A stretch of DNA of 19,403 bases from MGBC113645 sp036308445. GTDB taxonomy: Bacteria > Bacillota_I > Bacilli_A > Erysipelotrichales > Coprobacillaceae. The DNA is taken from the NCBI GenBank assembly GCA_036308445.1, contig JAXJVS010000144.1, positions 1-19,403 on the forward strand, given 5' to 3'. Each line of letters starts with the position of its first letter. The first letter of the stretch is position 1. The notes beneath the pieces were generated by a model, which saw nothing but the letters and a program-made list of their open reading frames with translations, did no database searches and had not been told where the DNA came from. This document shows, piece after piece, positions 5,862 through 13,512 of the stretch. A program made the position numbers and the translations under genes.

Positions 5862-6483
5862 AAAGAATGTTGAGATAAAACGTATTCCTAGTGTTTATCC
5901 TTTTGTGATCGCTGGTATAGTTTGTGTAATAGCAAGTTTTATTTTACCGATGTATAAATTGTATAGTTATCTTTTAGTGATTATATTGTTAGTTGGTATT
6001 CATCTTGTGTTAAAGAAAATGAATATTTTTAAAGATACTGTGATAGAGGTAGAAAGACCAGTTGTTTATGAAAGCAGTGAATTAGAGGAAATTGTTGAAC
6101 AAGGTAAAGCTCAGATTTTAGAATTAAAGAGATTATCTACGATGATAGATAATTCTTCAATGACGAAAGATATCTTAAGTATTATTGATACAAGTCAAAG
6201 TATTCTTGATTATGTTATTGAAAATCAAGGATTAGTCAAAAAAGTAAGAAAATATTTTCATTATTATTTAGAAGAAATTGTAAAGATTGTTAAACAGTAT
6301 GATGACTTTGAAGATGATCCTTTAAATGTCGAACATGTAAGAGTTTCTAAAGAAAAGATTGAAAAAACACTTTCTAATGCTAATACTTCTTTTATTCAAT
6401 TTTATAATGATTTATATGAGGGAAAAGCAATGGATGTAAGTGTAGATTTAAAAGTATTTGAAAGTATGTTGAATAAAATGTAA
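5854..6483 (+). CDS. xpaC: XpaC-like membrane protein
   Basis: 209 residues. Two adjacent membrane segments (about 12-32 and 36-53) are followed by a cytosolic, coiled and helical domain. This matches the XpaC family (5-bromo-4-chloroindolyl phosphate hydrolysis protein), whose true biochemical role is unknown despite the name. The TTG at 5854 is chosen because GGAAGGAAG at 5838-5846 lies 7 bases before it. The in-frame ATG at 5827 has no ribosome binding site and would extend far into the previous gene. With the TTG start the gene overlaps the ATPase gene by 8 bases (TTGAATAA), which points to translational coupling. XpaC genes are commonly followed by telA, as here, and the two products probably work together at the membrane. 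Confidence 0.75.
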   Translation: MNKKNVEIKRIPSVYPFVIAGIVCVIASFILPMYKLYSYLLVIILLVGIHLVLKKMNIFKDTVIEVERPVVYESSELEEIVEQGKAQILELKRLSTMIDNSSMTKDILSIIDTSQSILDYVIENQGLVKKVRKYFHYYLEEIVKIVKQYDDFEDDPLNVEHVRVSKEKIEKTLSNANTSFIQFYNDLYEGKAMDVSVDLKVFESMLNKM

Positions 6484-6499
6484 TAAAGGAGAAGAAAAT

Positions 6500-7639
6500 A
6501 TGGCTGAAGAAAAAATTGAATTAACATTACCAAAGGAAGAAGAGATGACTTTAACCTTACATCCTGAGGAAAAGAAAGAAGAACCTAAAAAACCAGTTGA
6601 AATAGTAAAAATGGAAGATAGTTTATCTGAAGCAGAAAGAAAACAAGTAGAAGATTTTTCTAAACAGATTGATATTACTGAAACAAATGTTATTTTACAA
6701 TATGGTGCTGATGCTCAAAAGAAGATTGTTGAATTTTCAGATAGTGCCTTAAATAAAGTTAAGACTAAAGATTTAGGACAAGTAGGGGATATGATTGGTA
6801 ATCTTGTTACTGAATTGAAAGGTTTTAATGTTAATGAAGAAGAAGAAAAAGGTTTCTTTGGTTTCTTTAAGAAAAGCAGCAATAAAATTGCTTCTTTAAA
6901 AGCTAGATATGATAGTGTTGAAACGAATGTAGATAAGATTAGTGCTGTATTAGAAGATCATCAGATTCAATTAATGAAAGATATTGCTTTGTTAGATGAG
7001 TTATATGATCATAATTTGCGTAATTTTAAACAATTAACTATGTATGTATTAGCTGGTAAAAAACGTTTAGAAGAAGCGAGAAATGTAGAATTACCTAAGT
7101 TAGTAGAAAAAGCAAAACAAACAGGATTACCAGAAGATAGTCAGGCTGCTAATGATTATGCAAGCTTCTGTGATCGTTTTGATAAGAAATTACATGACTT
7201 AGAATTAACAAGAATGATATCTGTACAAATGGGACCACAGATTCGTTTGGTTCAAAATAATGATACTTTAATGTCAGAAAAGATTCAGTCTACTTTAATG
7301 AATACAATTCCTTTATGGAAATCACAGATGGTATTAGCTTTAGGTGTAGAACATTCTAAACAGGCTATGGAAGCTCAAAGAGAAGTTACTGAAATGACTA
7401 ATGAATTATTGAAGAAGAATGCAGAAACATTAAAAATGGCTTCTATTGAAACTGCAAAAGAAGCAGAAAAAGGTGTTGTTGAATTAGAAACATTACAGTA
7501 TACAAATAAACAATTGATTGAAACATTAGATGAAGTTATGAAGATTCATAACGAAGGTCGTCAGAAACGTAGAGATGCTGAAACTGAATTAGCTAAAATT
7601 GAAAGTGAATTAAAAGCAAAATTATTAGAGGTAAGATAG
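6500..7639 (+). CDS. telA: TelA-family protein (toxic anion resistance family)
   Basis: 379 residues, normal family length and no membrane segment. The acidic N-terminal tail (1-45) contains two similar short stretches, LTLPKEE and LTLHPEE, which may be linear binding motifs. From about residue 50 the protein is a long all-helical, coiled-coil-rich TelA domain (for example GFFGFFKKSSNKIASL near 115-130 and RMISVQMGPQIRLVQNND near 239-256). TelA was named from plasmid tellurite resistance, but most chromosomal members have no proven link to tellurite. Some affect resistance to envelope-acting drugs and stress. AAAGGAG (6485-6491) fixes the start. It sits 17 bases after xpaC and 4 before the LemA-like gene, so it is clearly in the operon. 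Confidence 0.92.
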   Translation: MAEEKIELTLPKEEEMTLTLHPEEKKEEPKKPVEIVKMEDSLSEAERKQVEDFSKQIDITETNVILQYGADAQKKIVEFSDSALNKVKTKDLGQVGDMIGNLVTELKGFNVNEEEEKGFFGFFKKSSNKIASLKARYDSVETNVDKISAVLEDHQIQLMKDIALLDELYDHNLRNFKQLTMYVLAGKKRLEEARNVELPKLVEKAKQTGLPEDSQAANDYASFCDRFDKKLHDLELTRMISVQMGPQIRLVQNNDTLMSEKIQSTLMNTIPLWKSQMVLALGVEHSKQAMEAQREVTEMTNELLKKNAETLKMASIETAKEAEKGVVELETLQYTNKQLIETLDEVMKIHNEGRQKRRDAETELAKIESELKAKLLEVR

Positions 7640-7642
7640 TTA

Positions 7643-8188
7643 ATGTCTATAGAAAAAAAGAATCTATTAATAAAAATAGGCGTAATCATTGTCGTTTTAG
7701 CTTCGTGTCTAATAAGTGGTAGAATGCAGTTAAATAGAAAGGTAGAAAAACTTGAAACTGTATTTCTAAATGGTGAAAATAATGATCAATTATCAGTTCA
7801 TTATGATTTAGTAAAAATAGATAATAGTCTAGGTTATTTCTTATCTCTTTCAAAGAAGAATAATGTGACTAGCGATTCAGTAACAGTATTAGAAAAATTA
7901 CATAAAGAATTTGATAGTCTTAAGATGATTACAGAATATAATGAATGGTATCAGAAAATAAAGCAGAATTATCCCATTGCAATTAATGAAGTTAAAGAAA
8001 TAGCTTTATCTCATCAGCATTCTAAGATGTTAAGCAAATATGAAGCAACATATAATTCTGCAATTCATACAATTTCTTATTCTCAGTTTAATCAATTAGT
8101 TAATGAATATAATGAAGAAACGGATGGTATTATTGCTTCAACATTGAAGAATATGACTGGCATAAAGAAGGTGGTAACTTTTGATTAA
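7643..8188 (+). CDS. LemA-like membrane-anchored protein, possible lipoprotein
   Basis: 181 residues. The N-terminus has a basic start and a hydrophobic stretch (8-21) ending LASC, a fair lipobox with Cys22, so lipid anchoring is possible; simple membrane anchoring is the alternative. The rest is helical. The C-terminal part (FNQLVNEYNEETDGIIAS, about 145-162, then a short hydrophobic/aromatic end) resembles the YN-x2-V closing helix of LemA proteins, but the typical N-terminal LemA pattern is weak, so the assignment is tentative. Its place directly before a TPM-domain gene supports it, because LemA and TPM genes are often neighbours. GAGG at 7628-7631 is the ribosome binding site. Confidence 0.6.
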   Translation: MSIEKKNLLIKIGVIIVVLASCLISGRMQLNRKVEKLETVFLNGENNDQLSVHYDLVKIDNSLGYFLSLSKKNNVTSDSVTVLEKLHKEFDSLKMITEYNEWYQKIKQNYPIAINEVKEIALSHQHSKMLSKYEATYNSAIHTISYSQFNQLVNEYNEETDGIIASTLKNMTGIKKVVTFD

Positions 8189-9035
8189 AAAATTATTAAT
8201 TACAATAACAACAATTTTAACTTGTCTATTACCGGTAACTGCAACAAGTATACCAATCCAGGATAGCTCAATTTACGTCAATGATTATGCTGATGTTTTG
8301 AGTAGTGATACTGAGAGTGCTCTTGTTTCATTAAATCAGGATTCTGATTTTGAAACTGGTGGTTATGTTGTAGTAGCTACTTTTGATTTTGTAGATGATG
8401 ATTTATATGATTTTTCTTATAAGTTATTTAATCAATGGGGTATTGGTGATGAAGATAATGATAATGGTGTATTATTGGTATTAGATATTGGAAATGATAA
8501 TTATTGTTATATTTTGGGTACTGGCATTGAAAAAGTGTTATCAGATAGTGAAGCGCGTACTATTATTGATGAATACATGGAACCTGATTTTGCGAAACAG
8601 GATTATGATAATGCTGTTGTGAAAACGACAAAACAGTTTTTAGATGTTATTGAAAATGGAAACTTTACAGTTGATGATAGTATTGTTTCGAATGAGAATT
8701 ATATTACATCTCCAATTATAGGAGTTATGTTAGGAGGAATGTTTATCGTGGGTGCAGTAGCATTGATTATTATAATTGTAGTTATTATATCTTTCATTCC
8801 TCGTGGACCAGGATATAGAAGATATCGTGGTACTCCACCACCTCCATATCATAGACCGATGAGAGGTCCTGGGCCAATGGTTAGACCTGGAAGAATGGGT
8901 AGACCTAGTGGTATGAGAAGACCAGGCGGAATGGGTGGTTTTGGTAGTAGACCATCTGGTGGTTTTGGTGGTAGTCGAGGTGGTTCGCATCATAGTGGTG
9001 GAAGTAGCCGAGGTGCTGGAGGAACTAGACATTAA
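8181..9035 (+). CDS. TPM-domain membrane protein with Gly/Arg-rich tail (YgcG-like)
   Basis: 284 residues. A signal peptide (1 to about 22) is followed by an extracytoplasmic TPM domain (about 30-155; opening VNDYADVLSSD, then GDEDNDNGVLLVLDI and YCYILGTGIEKVLSD). A strong membrane segment follows (about 177-207), then a 75-residue tail rich in Gly, Arg, Pro, Met, Ser and His. The layout is that of YgcG/TPM proteins, whose tails are usually Gly/Ser-rich; this one is strikingly basic. The TTG start at 8181 is supported by AAGGTGG (8168-8174) and overlaps the previous gene by 8 bases (TTGATTAA), the same coupling as at 5854. Acid phosphatase activity has been claimed for a plant TPM protein, but a role in membrane-complex assembly is also likely. 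Last gene of the operon; a terminator follows at once. Confidence 0.88.
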   Translation: MIKKLLITITTILTCLLPVTATSIPIQDSSIYVNDYADVLSSDTESALVSLNQDSDFETGGYVVVATFDFVDDDLYDFSYKLFNQWGIGDEDNDNGVLLVLDIGNDNYCYILGTGIEKVLSDSEARTIIDEYMEPDFAKQDYDNAVVKTTKQFLDVIENGNFTVDDSIVSNENYITSPIIGVMLGGMFIVGAVALIIIIVVIISFIPRGPGYRRYRGTPPPPYHRPMRGPGPMVRPGRMGRPSGMRRPGGMGGFGSRPSGGFGGSRGGSHHSGGSSRGAGGTRH

Positions 9036-9062
9036 GAGCTGTAGTCAATACAGTTCTTTTTT
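9035..9062 (+). terminator. Terminator of the AAA+/XpaC/TelA/LemA/TPM operon
   Basis: AGAGCTGTA (9035-9043) pairs with TACAGTTCT (9049-9057), 9 bp with one G-U, loop GTCAA, T-run to 9062. It starts in the last base of the TPM stop codon. Confidence 0.88.
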
Positions 9063-9086
9063 AGTATAATGTTATAGGTGATAGGA

Positions 9087-9971
9087 ATGAATGAAATAAA
9101 TGCGAAGACTATATTAACAAAAAATAAGAATCCAGATTCATGGTTTGGTAATGATTATAATATGAATTTGTATCGAGGATGTTGTCATGGCTGCATTTAT
9201 TGTGATAGTAGAAGTGATTGTTATCATATTGATTATTTTGATCAGGTGAGAGTAAAAAAGGATGCATGTCTTTTGTTAGAAAAGGAATTAATGTCTAAAA
9301 GAATAAAAGGAGTTGTTGGTATTGGTGCTATGAGTGATACATACAATCCTTTTGAAAGAAAATTAGAATTAACAAGAAATGCTTTAATATTAATTGATAG
9401 ATATGGCTTTGGTGTATCCTTAGAAACAAAAAGTGGTTTAATTGTTAGAGATATAGATTTATTTAAAAGGATAAGTTTACATAGTGATGTTATTTTAAAA
9501 ATGACGATTACATGTGCTAATGATGAGTTATCAAAGATTATTGAACCACATGTTTGTGTTTCATCAAAAAGATTTGATGCAATCAGACAATTAAGTGAAG
9601 CAGGATTATTTTGTGGGGTATTGATGACACCATTACTACCATTTATTAATGATACAGAAGAAAATATAAAAGACATTGTAAGATTATCTTATGAATCAGG
9701 AGCAAAGTTTGTTTATACCTATTTTGGTGTGACATTAAGAGAAAATCAAAGAGATTATTATTATGAACAGTTAGATAAACATTTTCCTGGCATAAAAGAG
9801 AAATATATAAAAAGATATGGACAAAGATATAATTGTCAAAGTAAGAATATTCAACGTTTAAGATATGTATTTATTCAAGAGTGTCATAAGTATGGATTAT
9901 TATATAAAATGGAGGATATTATTAAAGCATATAAGAAACAAAAGAAAGTAGAACAATTAAGTTTGTTTTAG
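9087..9971 (+). CDS. SPL-like radical SAM protein with C-terminal clamp-binding motif
   Basis: 294 residues. RGCCHGCIYCDSR (30-42) carries the CX3CX2C cluster motif (C32, C36, C39) for the 4Fe-4S cluster that cleaves S-adenosylmethionine. The rest matches the COG1533 group (spore photoproduct lyase-related, 'DNA repair photolyase' in databases): GIGAMSDTYNPFE, SLETKSGLIVRD, and MTPLLPFINDTEENI. True SplB repairs spore photoproduct in DNA, but the reaction of this subgroup is unknown. The last five residues, QLSLF, are the consensus beta sliding-clamp binding motif, suggesting action at replicated or damaged DNA. ATG 9087 is preferred: AGGTGA (9076-9081) lies 5 bases before it; the upstream GTG (9078) lies inside that site. 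TATAAT at 9065-9070 could be its -10 but gives a very short leader. The next gene starts 12 bases after its stop. Confidence 0.87.
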   Translation: MNEINAKTILTKNKNPDSWFGNDYNMNLYRGCCHGCIYCDSRSDCYHIDYFDQVRVKKDACLLLEKELMSKRIKGVVGIGAMSDTYNPFERKLELTRNALILIDRYGFGVSLETKSGLIVRDIDLFKRISLHSDVILKMTITCANDELSKIIEPHVCVSSKRFDAIRQLSEAGLFCGVLMTPLLPFINDTEENIKDIVRLSYESGAKFVYTYFGVTLRENQRDYYYEQLDKHFPGIKEKYIKRYGQRYNCQSKNIQRLRYVFIQECHKYGLLYKMEDIIKAYKKQKKVEQLSLF

Positions 9972-9982
9972 TGGTGATAATG

Positions 9983-10438
9983 ATGATAATAAGAAAAGCG
10001 AATGTCAATGATTTAAATGATATATATCAATTAATGGATAGCGTAGATAATAAATGGTTTTTTAAGGATGATAGGGAATATGTTTATCGTCATGTTGAAG
10101 AAGAAGGTTTTATCTTAGTGGTAGATGATGATGAGATTGTTGCTTATTTAATGGTTCATTATGTTGATTATGATGAAGATGTTGATTTGCATCATGTTGT
10201 TTATATGGATTCAGTAGGTGTATTAGAATCTATGAGAGGGCATTCTTTGATGAAGAAGCTTATATTATATGCAGAAGATGTATTAAGAAAAAATGGTTAT
10301 AAGTATTTTATGGCTACTGTTCATCCTGATAATATTTATAGTTATAGAGTATTAAATTGTTTAGGGTATAATAGAGTTAAAACAGTATATAAATATAATC
10401 ATTTAAAAAGATATTTATTATTGAAAAGCGAAGACTAA
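9983..10438 (+). CDS. GNAT-family N-acetyltransferase
   Basis: 151 residues, one GNAT domain. It opens IIRKANVNDLNDIYQLM, the typical first strand and helix. YMDSVGVLESMRGHSLMKKLI (74-94) holds the acetyl-CoA pyrophosphate loop in a variant form (MRGHS where R-G-x-G is usual). HPDNIYSYRVLNCLGYNRV (114-132) is the usual last motif. It would move an acetyl group from acetyl-CoA to an amine; the substrate is unknown. ATG 9983 is preferred over ATG 9980 and upstream GTG codons because GGTGAT (9974-9979) is then at better spacing. It follows the radical SAM gene closely and is likely co-transcribed. It converges on the RpiR gene, overlapping it by 4 bases. Confidence 0.85.
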   Translation: MIIRKANVNDLNDIYQLMDSVDNKWFFKDDREYVYRHVEEEGFILVVDDDEIVAYLMVHYVDYDEDVDLHHVVYMDSVGVLESMRGHSLMKKLILYAEDVLRKNGYKYFMATVHPDNIYSYRVLNCLGYNRVKTVYKYNHLKRYLLLKSED

Positions 10439-10450
10439 ATGTCTTCGCTT
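10426..10450 (-). terminator. Shared convergent hairpin holding both stop codons
   Basis: AAGCGAAGAC (10426-10435) and GTCTTCGCTT (10441-10450) form a perfect 10-bp stem with loop TAAAT. The TAA of the acetyltransferase (10436-10438) and the TAG of the RpiR gene (10437-10435 on the minus strand) both fall at the loop. Four U follow the stem on the minus strand; on the plus strand the U-tail is poor, so it probably works best for the RpiR gene. Confidence 0.65.
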
Positions 10451-11316
10451 ACTGGACTTTGGGATGGTCGACGAGAGTCGTTGACTTTATCAAAGTCTAT
10501 TTTTTTTCTAGTGTTTTCTTCATAGTCTTTTTGATATATACATGAAAAAATAATATTTAATATATATTCCATTGATATTTGTGAAGCAAATGGAGCCATT
10601 TTAGAAAATATTTTTTCTCTAGAGTCTAAATGTAATGTATAATCTGCAAAATCTGATAATTGATTATCTCCTAATGATGTTATTGCGATAATTGGCGTTT
10701 TCTTTGTTTTTAAGACTTTCACAAATCTTATAATTTCATTAGTTTCACCTGAATAAGATATTACGATAGCTGCTTTCTTTTCATTGCTGGTGCTTGTTAA
10801 AAAGATCTGTTCACCAGGAATGGTTCTTATATTTACCATTTTAGCAATTCTGGCCATTTTATGCTGAAATGATAAACCAGCTAAAATAGAGTTCCCAAAA
10901 CCATAGATATCAATTTCTTCACTATTATATAATAAATCTGTTATTTTATTTAATTCTTCAAAGTCGATTAATTGATGAGTATCATGAATGACTTCGTTAG
11001 TCAATGAAACTAGATTTTCAGCAATTGTTTCTTTACTATCGTGAGGTAAAAAAGGAAAATTAACATCTATTCTTTTTTGATTCCTTTTATCATATTGTAA
11101 TTCAGCAGAATATTTGATTTTAAAGTCATTATAACCTTCTAAGCCGATTTTTCTGCATAATCTTACAATGGTTGCTGGAGAAGTATAAGTCTTATTAGCA
11201 AGCTCTTTTACTGACATAGATAATACATCTTCTCCATTATCTAATATATATCTTGCTATTTGTTTTTCTGAATGTGAGAAATCTAATTCGAATTCTAATT
11301 GTGTCATTATGCTCAT
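10435..11316 (-). CDS. RpiR-family transcriptional regulator (HTH plus SIS domain)
   Basis: 293 residues. The N-terminal HTH_6 domain (1-78) has the family signatures SEKQIARYILDN, MSVKELANKTYTSPATIVRLCRKIGLEGYNDFK. A SIS sugar-phosphate-binding domain follows (about 120-260; IDIYGFGNS, AAIVISYSGETNEIIRF, PIIAITSLG). Such proteins sense phosphosugars and switch sugar-use genes. The target is not evident: no sugar genes adjoin it, though a GH1 phospho-glucosidase lies 5 kb away. The start at 11316 is backed by GGTGAT four bases upstream on the minus strand. The C-terminal 20 residues are polar and include the converging-overlap end. Confidence 0.93.
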   Translation of the reverse strand: MSIMTQLEFELDFSHSEKQIARYILDNGEDVLSMSVKELANKTYTSPATIVRLCRKIGLEGYNDFKIKYSAELQYDKRNQKRIDVNFPFLPHDSKETIAENLVSLTNEVIHDTHQLIDFEELNKITDLLYNSEEIDIYGFGNSILAGLSFQHKMARIAKMVNIRTIPGEQIFLTSTSNEKKAAIVISYSGETNEIIRFVKVLKTKKTPIIAITSLGDNQLSDFADYTLHLDSREKIFSKMAPFASQISMEYILNIIFSCIYQKDYEENTRKKIDFDKVNDSRRPSQSPVSEDI

Positions 11317-11332
11317 TTATATCACCGTTATT

Positions 11333-11341
11333 ATTATATCA
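11333..11341 (-). promoter_or_regulatory. Extended -10 promoter of the RpiR gene
   Basis: On the minus strand TGATATAAT gives TATAAT (11338-11333) with TG one base before it. The -35 is weak. The leader to ATG 11316 would be about ten bases. The rest of 11342-11579 is AT-rich with no reading frame or clear hairpin. Confidence 0.55.
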
Positions 11342-11579
11342 TGGAATTTATCTTTATGAAAAGATAGCATTTTACAAATGAGTTATTCTTTTGAATGATA
11401 TTGTTAATGGATTTAAAGTTAGAAAAATAATATTTTAGGTTTTTACTGATTTTTTTATGGAGATATGAGATATGATTTTTGTTGAAAGGCAATTTATTGT
11501 TAAGTGCTGAATGTCTGTAGTTAATATATGTTATAAAGTATGTTACTTATGATATTTGCTTTTTATTTTTATAAATAAG

Positions 11580-11588
11580 TGTTATAAT
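11580..11588 (+). promoter_or_regulatory. Stranded promoter of the GH25 gene
   Basis: TGTTATAAT (11580-11588) is an extended -10; the -35 region is only T-rich. Joining the flanks of the IS607 element across the shared GG gives a promoter, a roughly 20-base leader ending TTAGGAG, and ATG of the lysozyme gene at normal distance. It is therefore probably the ancestral lysozyme promoter, now 2.1 kb from its gene. Confidence 0.6.
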
Positions 11589-11631
11589 GATGCTAATCTT
11601 TATTAGGGGAAGTTTTAGTCTGTTTAACTTA

Positions 11632-11650
11632 AGTTATAAATAGTTATAAA
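11632..11650 (+). repeat. IS607 left-end tandem repeat
   Basis: Two copies of AGTTATAAA (11632-11640 and 11642-11650), 10 bases apart, one helical turn. They are the inverse of the right-end pair and are probable TnpA binding sites. Confidence 0.7.
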
Positions 11651-11717
11651 ACATTGTTGGCTTTTATAGCTTTTAATGATAGAATTAAGTATATACATTA
11701 TAAGGGGATTTTAAATT

Positions 11718-12371
11718 ATGAGTAAATACTATTCTATCAATGAATTTTCAAAAATTTTAGGAGTATCAGCACAGACATTGAGAAATTGGGACAACAATGG
11801 TAAACTTCATCCTCACCACACTTCTACTAATGGATACAGATATTATTCACATGAACAACTTAACCAGGTTATGAATATAAAACCAAATCTTGATAGAATT
11901 GTCATTGGATATTGCAGAGTTTCAAGCAATAAACAAAAAGACGATCTAGAAAGACAGATAGAGAATATGAAATTATATTTAACAGCACAAGGCAAACCGT
12001 TTGAGATTCTTAGTGATATTGGTTCTGGAATTGATTATAAGAAAAAAGGATTGAAAGAACTTATAAAACGTATATCGCAAAATAAAGTTGAAAAGGTTGT
12101 TGTTTTATACAAAGATAGACTTTTAAGATTTGGTTTTGAATTGGTTGAATATATCGCAAGTTTATACAGCTGTGATATTGAAATAATTGATAATACTGAA
12201 AAATCAGAACAACAGGACCTTGTTGAAGATTTAGTTCAAATAATAACAGTATTTAGCTGTAAATTACATGGAAAACGTGCAAATAAAGCAAGAAAACTTG
12301 TAAAAGAATTGATAGAACAAGGTGATGAGCATAATGATAAAAACAATTCGAGTCATGTTAATTCCAAATAA
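11718..12371 (+). CDS. tnpA: IS607 TnpA serine recombinase
   Basis: 217 residues, normal length. A MerR-like winged-helix DNA-binding domain comes first (1-50; YYSINEFSKILGVSAQTLRNWDNNGKL), then the catalytic serine-recombinase domain (about 60-200). GYCRVSSNKQKDDLERQ (64-80) contains the nucleophile, Ser69 by alignment to YARVST in resolvases; KDRLLRFGF (132-140) supplies conserved Asp and Arg. This order, HTH before the catalytic domain, is the hallmark of IS607 TnpA. It moves the element through a circular intermediate. AAGGGGA at 11702-11708 sets the start. The end overlaps tnpB by 38 bases. No defect is visible, so it may be active. Confidence 0.95.
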   Translation: MSKYYSINEFSKILGVSAQTLRNWDNNGKLHPHHTSTNGYRYYSHEQLNQVMNIKPNLDRIVIGYCRVSSNKQKDDLERQIENMKLYLTAQGKPFEILSDIGSGIDYKKKGLKELIKRISQNKVEKVVVLYKDRLLRFGFELVEYIASLYSCDIEIIDNTEKSEQQDLVEDLVQIITVFSCKLHGKRANKARKLVKELIEQGDEHNDKNNSSHVNSK

Positions 12372-13512
12372 CAGACAGAAGACTAAATTATTTCAATATG
12401 CCAATACAGCAAGATTTGCATATAATTGGGCTTTAGGTAGAGAGCAAGAAAACTACAGAAAAGGTGGAAAGTTTATATCAGATGGTGAATTACGAAAAGA
12501 GTTTACACAATTAAAGAAAACTCCTGAATATGCGTGGCTGAACAAAATTTCAAACAATGTAACAAAACAGGCTATAAAGGATGCCTGTGAAGCGTATAGA
12601 GATTTTTTTAAAGGATACACAAAGTTTCCACGATTCAAAAGCAGAAAACATTCTGTCCCAAAGTTTTACCAGGATAATATCAAAATTCAATTTACAGATA
12701 CTCATGTAAAAGTTGAAGGATTTGCTGTTTCCAGGAAAAAGAATAAACAAAAGCTGAATTGGATAAGACTTGCTGAACATGGTCGAATACCATATAAGAA
12801 TGTAAAGTATGTGAATCCACGTATTAAGTATGATGGAATTAACTGGTGGATAACTGTTGGAATTGAATATGAAGATTCTACTACTCTATCATCAAATGAT
12901 GGTATAGGAATAGATTTAGGAATTAAGGATTTAGCAATATGTTCTAATGGTAATATATATAAGAACATAAATAAAACTCAAAGAGTAAAGAAACTAGAAA
13001 AAAGAAAACGCAGGTTACAGCGTTCCATATCAAGAAGATATGAGAAAAACAAGAAAGGAGTGAGTTACTGTAAAACAAGTAACATTATAAAAAGTGAAAA
13101 AGAACTTTTGAAGTTGAATCATAGACTAACAAATATTCGTCAGAACTATTTACATCAGATAACATCTGAAATTGTAAAACGAGAACCAAGTTTTATCTGT
13201 ATGGAAGATTTGAATGTAGCAGGAATGATGAAGAATAGACATTTATCTAAAGCAGTACAACAGCAATGTTTTGCTGAATTTAGAAGGCAGATTGAATATA
13301 AATCTGCATGGAACAGTATACCAGTAATTATTGCAGACAGATTTTATCCGAGTTCTAAATTGTGCAGCTGTTGTGGAAATATCAAAAAAGATCTGAAGTT
13401 GTCAGACCGTATTTATAAGTGTGAATGTGGAAATGTGGCTGATAGAGATTATCAGGCAAGTCTGAATCTGAAAAGATATGGAGAAATGGTTTTAGAAAAA
13501 TCTGTAGCATAA
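12334..13512 (+). CDS. tnpB: TnpB RNA-guided nuclease (IS607 type)
   Basis: 392 residues. Opens with IKTIRVMLIPNNRQK, typical of TnpB. The three RuvC acidic residues are present: D194 (GIGIDLGIKD), E291 (CMEDLNVAGM) and D372 (ADRDYQASLN). A zinc finger lies between the second and third: C344-C347 and C363-C365. TnpB proteins are ancestors of Cas12 and cut DNA at sites set by an omega-RNA made from the element's right end, which helps the element persist. ATG 12334 is chosen because AAGGTGA (12319-12325) lies 8 bases upstream and the family starts here. It overlaps tnpA by 38 bases. All key residues intact, so an active nuclease is likely. Confidence 0.94.
   Translation: MIKTIRVMLIPNNRQKTKLFQYANTARFAYNWALGREQENYRKGGKFISDGELRKEFTQLKKTPEYAWLNKISNNVTKQAIKDACEAYRDFFKGYTKFPRFKSRKHSVPKFYQDNIKIQFTDTHVKVEGFAVSRKKNKQKLNWIRLAEHGRIPYKNVKYVNPRIKYDGINWWITVGIEYEDSTTLSSNDGIGIDLGIKDLAICSNGNIYKNINKTQRVKKLEKRKRRLQRSISRRYEKNKKGVSYCKTSNIIKSEKELLKLNHRLTNIRQNYLHQITSEIVKREPSFICMEDLNVAGMMKNRHLSKAVQQQCFAEFRRQIEYKSAWNSIPVIIADRFYPSSKLCSCCGNIKKDLKLSDRIYKCECGNVADRDYQASLNLKRYGEMVLEKSVA

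Noticed and set aside
8730..9032. Minus-strand Ser/Thr-rich frame opposite the TPM tail.
   Set aside because: Produced by reading the Gly/Arg/Pro codon repeats backwards; no independent signal.
9242..9676. 144-codon minus-strand reading frame inside the radical SAM gene.
   Set aside because: Antisense shadow of a clear protein family member; no ribosome binding site or family match.
11342..11579. Possible small gene or RNA in the RpiR-IS607 gap.
   Set aside because: AT-rich sequence with no open frame with a ribosome binding site and no convincing hairpin; only the two flanking promoters are supported.
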